This document shows positions 63,899-64,000 of a stretch of 64,000 nt of DNA, in pieces; position 1 is the stretch's first letter, and each line of letters begins with the position of its first letter. The notes below the pieces were generated by a model that was not told the origin of the DNA, did not search any database, and was given only the letters and a program-made list of their open reading frames with translations. Source of the DNA: Nostoc sp. NIES-3756 (lineage in GTDB: Bacteria > Cyanobacteriota > Cyanobacteriia > Cyanobacteriales > Nostocaceae); the NCBI RefSeq assembly GCF_001548375.1, contig NZ_AP017295.1:3940501-4004500 (forward strand), in the 5' to 3' direction. The translations under genes were made by a program, and so were the position numbers.

Positions 63899-64000
63899 AT
63901 TAGTCGATGGTTTTGCGAGTGAGATGCCTATTCGGACAGTTCTAGTTAAAGACAATACTATAAAGTAACACTTGTAATTTTATTGCTTAGAGGTTGTTTG
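63899..64000 (+). other. Short stretch of uncertain coding remnant at the right edge
   Basis: A frame reading MPIRTVLVKDNTIK at 63927-63968 resembles IAIRTMVVKDHTV of the trpE product just upstream. It stops at once. It could be a remnant of a chorismate-binding enzyme or chance. Confidence 0.2.

Overview
The window is chromosomal DNA of a filamentous, probably heterocyst-forming cyanobacterium (Nostoc/Anabaena group). The main signs are psaD (photosystem I) beside trpE, a CyaC-type multidomain adenylate cyclase, a DICT-domain histidine kinase, a very high density of the HIP1 octamer GCGATCGC, and many runs of 7-bp tandem repeats (STRR sequences) of the kind known from heterocystous cyanobacteria. 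Coding density is moderate, with AT-rich spacers.

Region by region. 1-19.6 kb is accessory DNA. It opens with the 5' end of a probable IS66-type transposase. Two long tandem proteins follow, each with a caspase-like peptidase, an nSTAND1 NTPase and a WD40-like sensor (252-9534), facing a convergent gene for a putative exported protein with a short N-terminal tag. Then come broken genes (a DNA cytosine methyltransferase remnant and two copies of an unknown gene fragment) on either side of a heterodimeric ABC exporter pair (13087-16957), and a membrane gene that has lost its 5' end. 19.6-32 kb holds an unusual fusion of a PlsY-like acyltransferase domain to a PEP-synthase-like module with a cupin gene, a 46-residue membrane protein, an SGNH hydrolase, a fibrillin-like protein, an Ntn-hydrolase-like protein, a D-cysteine desulfhydrase/ACC deaminase-like enzyme, a GDYXXLXY plus DUF2157 pair, an rRNA m5C methyltransferase and tRNA-Gly. 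32-46 kb carries a TonB-like protein, cyaC, a GNAT acetyltransferase, hisC, a YqiA-like esterase, glutathione reductase, leuD and leuC. 46-58 kb carries an O-methyltransferase, a Uma2 nuclease, a PrmA-like methyltransferase, a selenium-binding protein, a NIL-domain protein, a two-gene exported-protein operon and a glycogen-debranching-type enzyme. 58-64 kb carries the DICT kinase, psaD, trpE and a broken Uma2 gene.

How the genes work together. Most of 19-64 kb is ordinary metabolism and signalling in short transcription units, for example leuC-leuD, the fusion gene with its cupin, and the 608/426-residue exported pair. The tandem caspase-NTPase-WD40 genes look like a sense-and-kill module (regulated cell death or anti-phage defence). 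They sit in DNA marked by a transposase and gene debris.

The second strong theme is repeats. Heptamer arrays touch gene ends so closely that they appear to supply the start codons of two genes and the stop codons of three. A small hairpin repeat lies both inside cyaC and upstream of it, with compensating stem changes. Everything here comes from reading the sequence. No database or structure search was possible.
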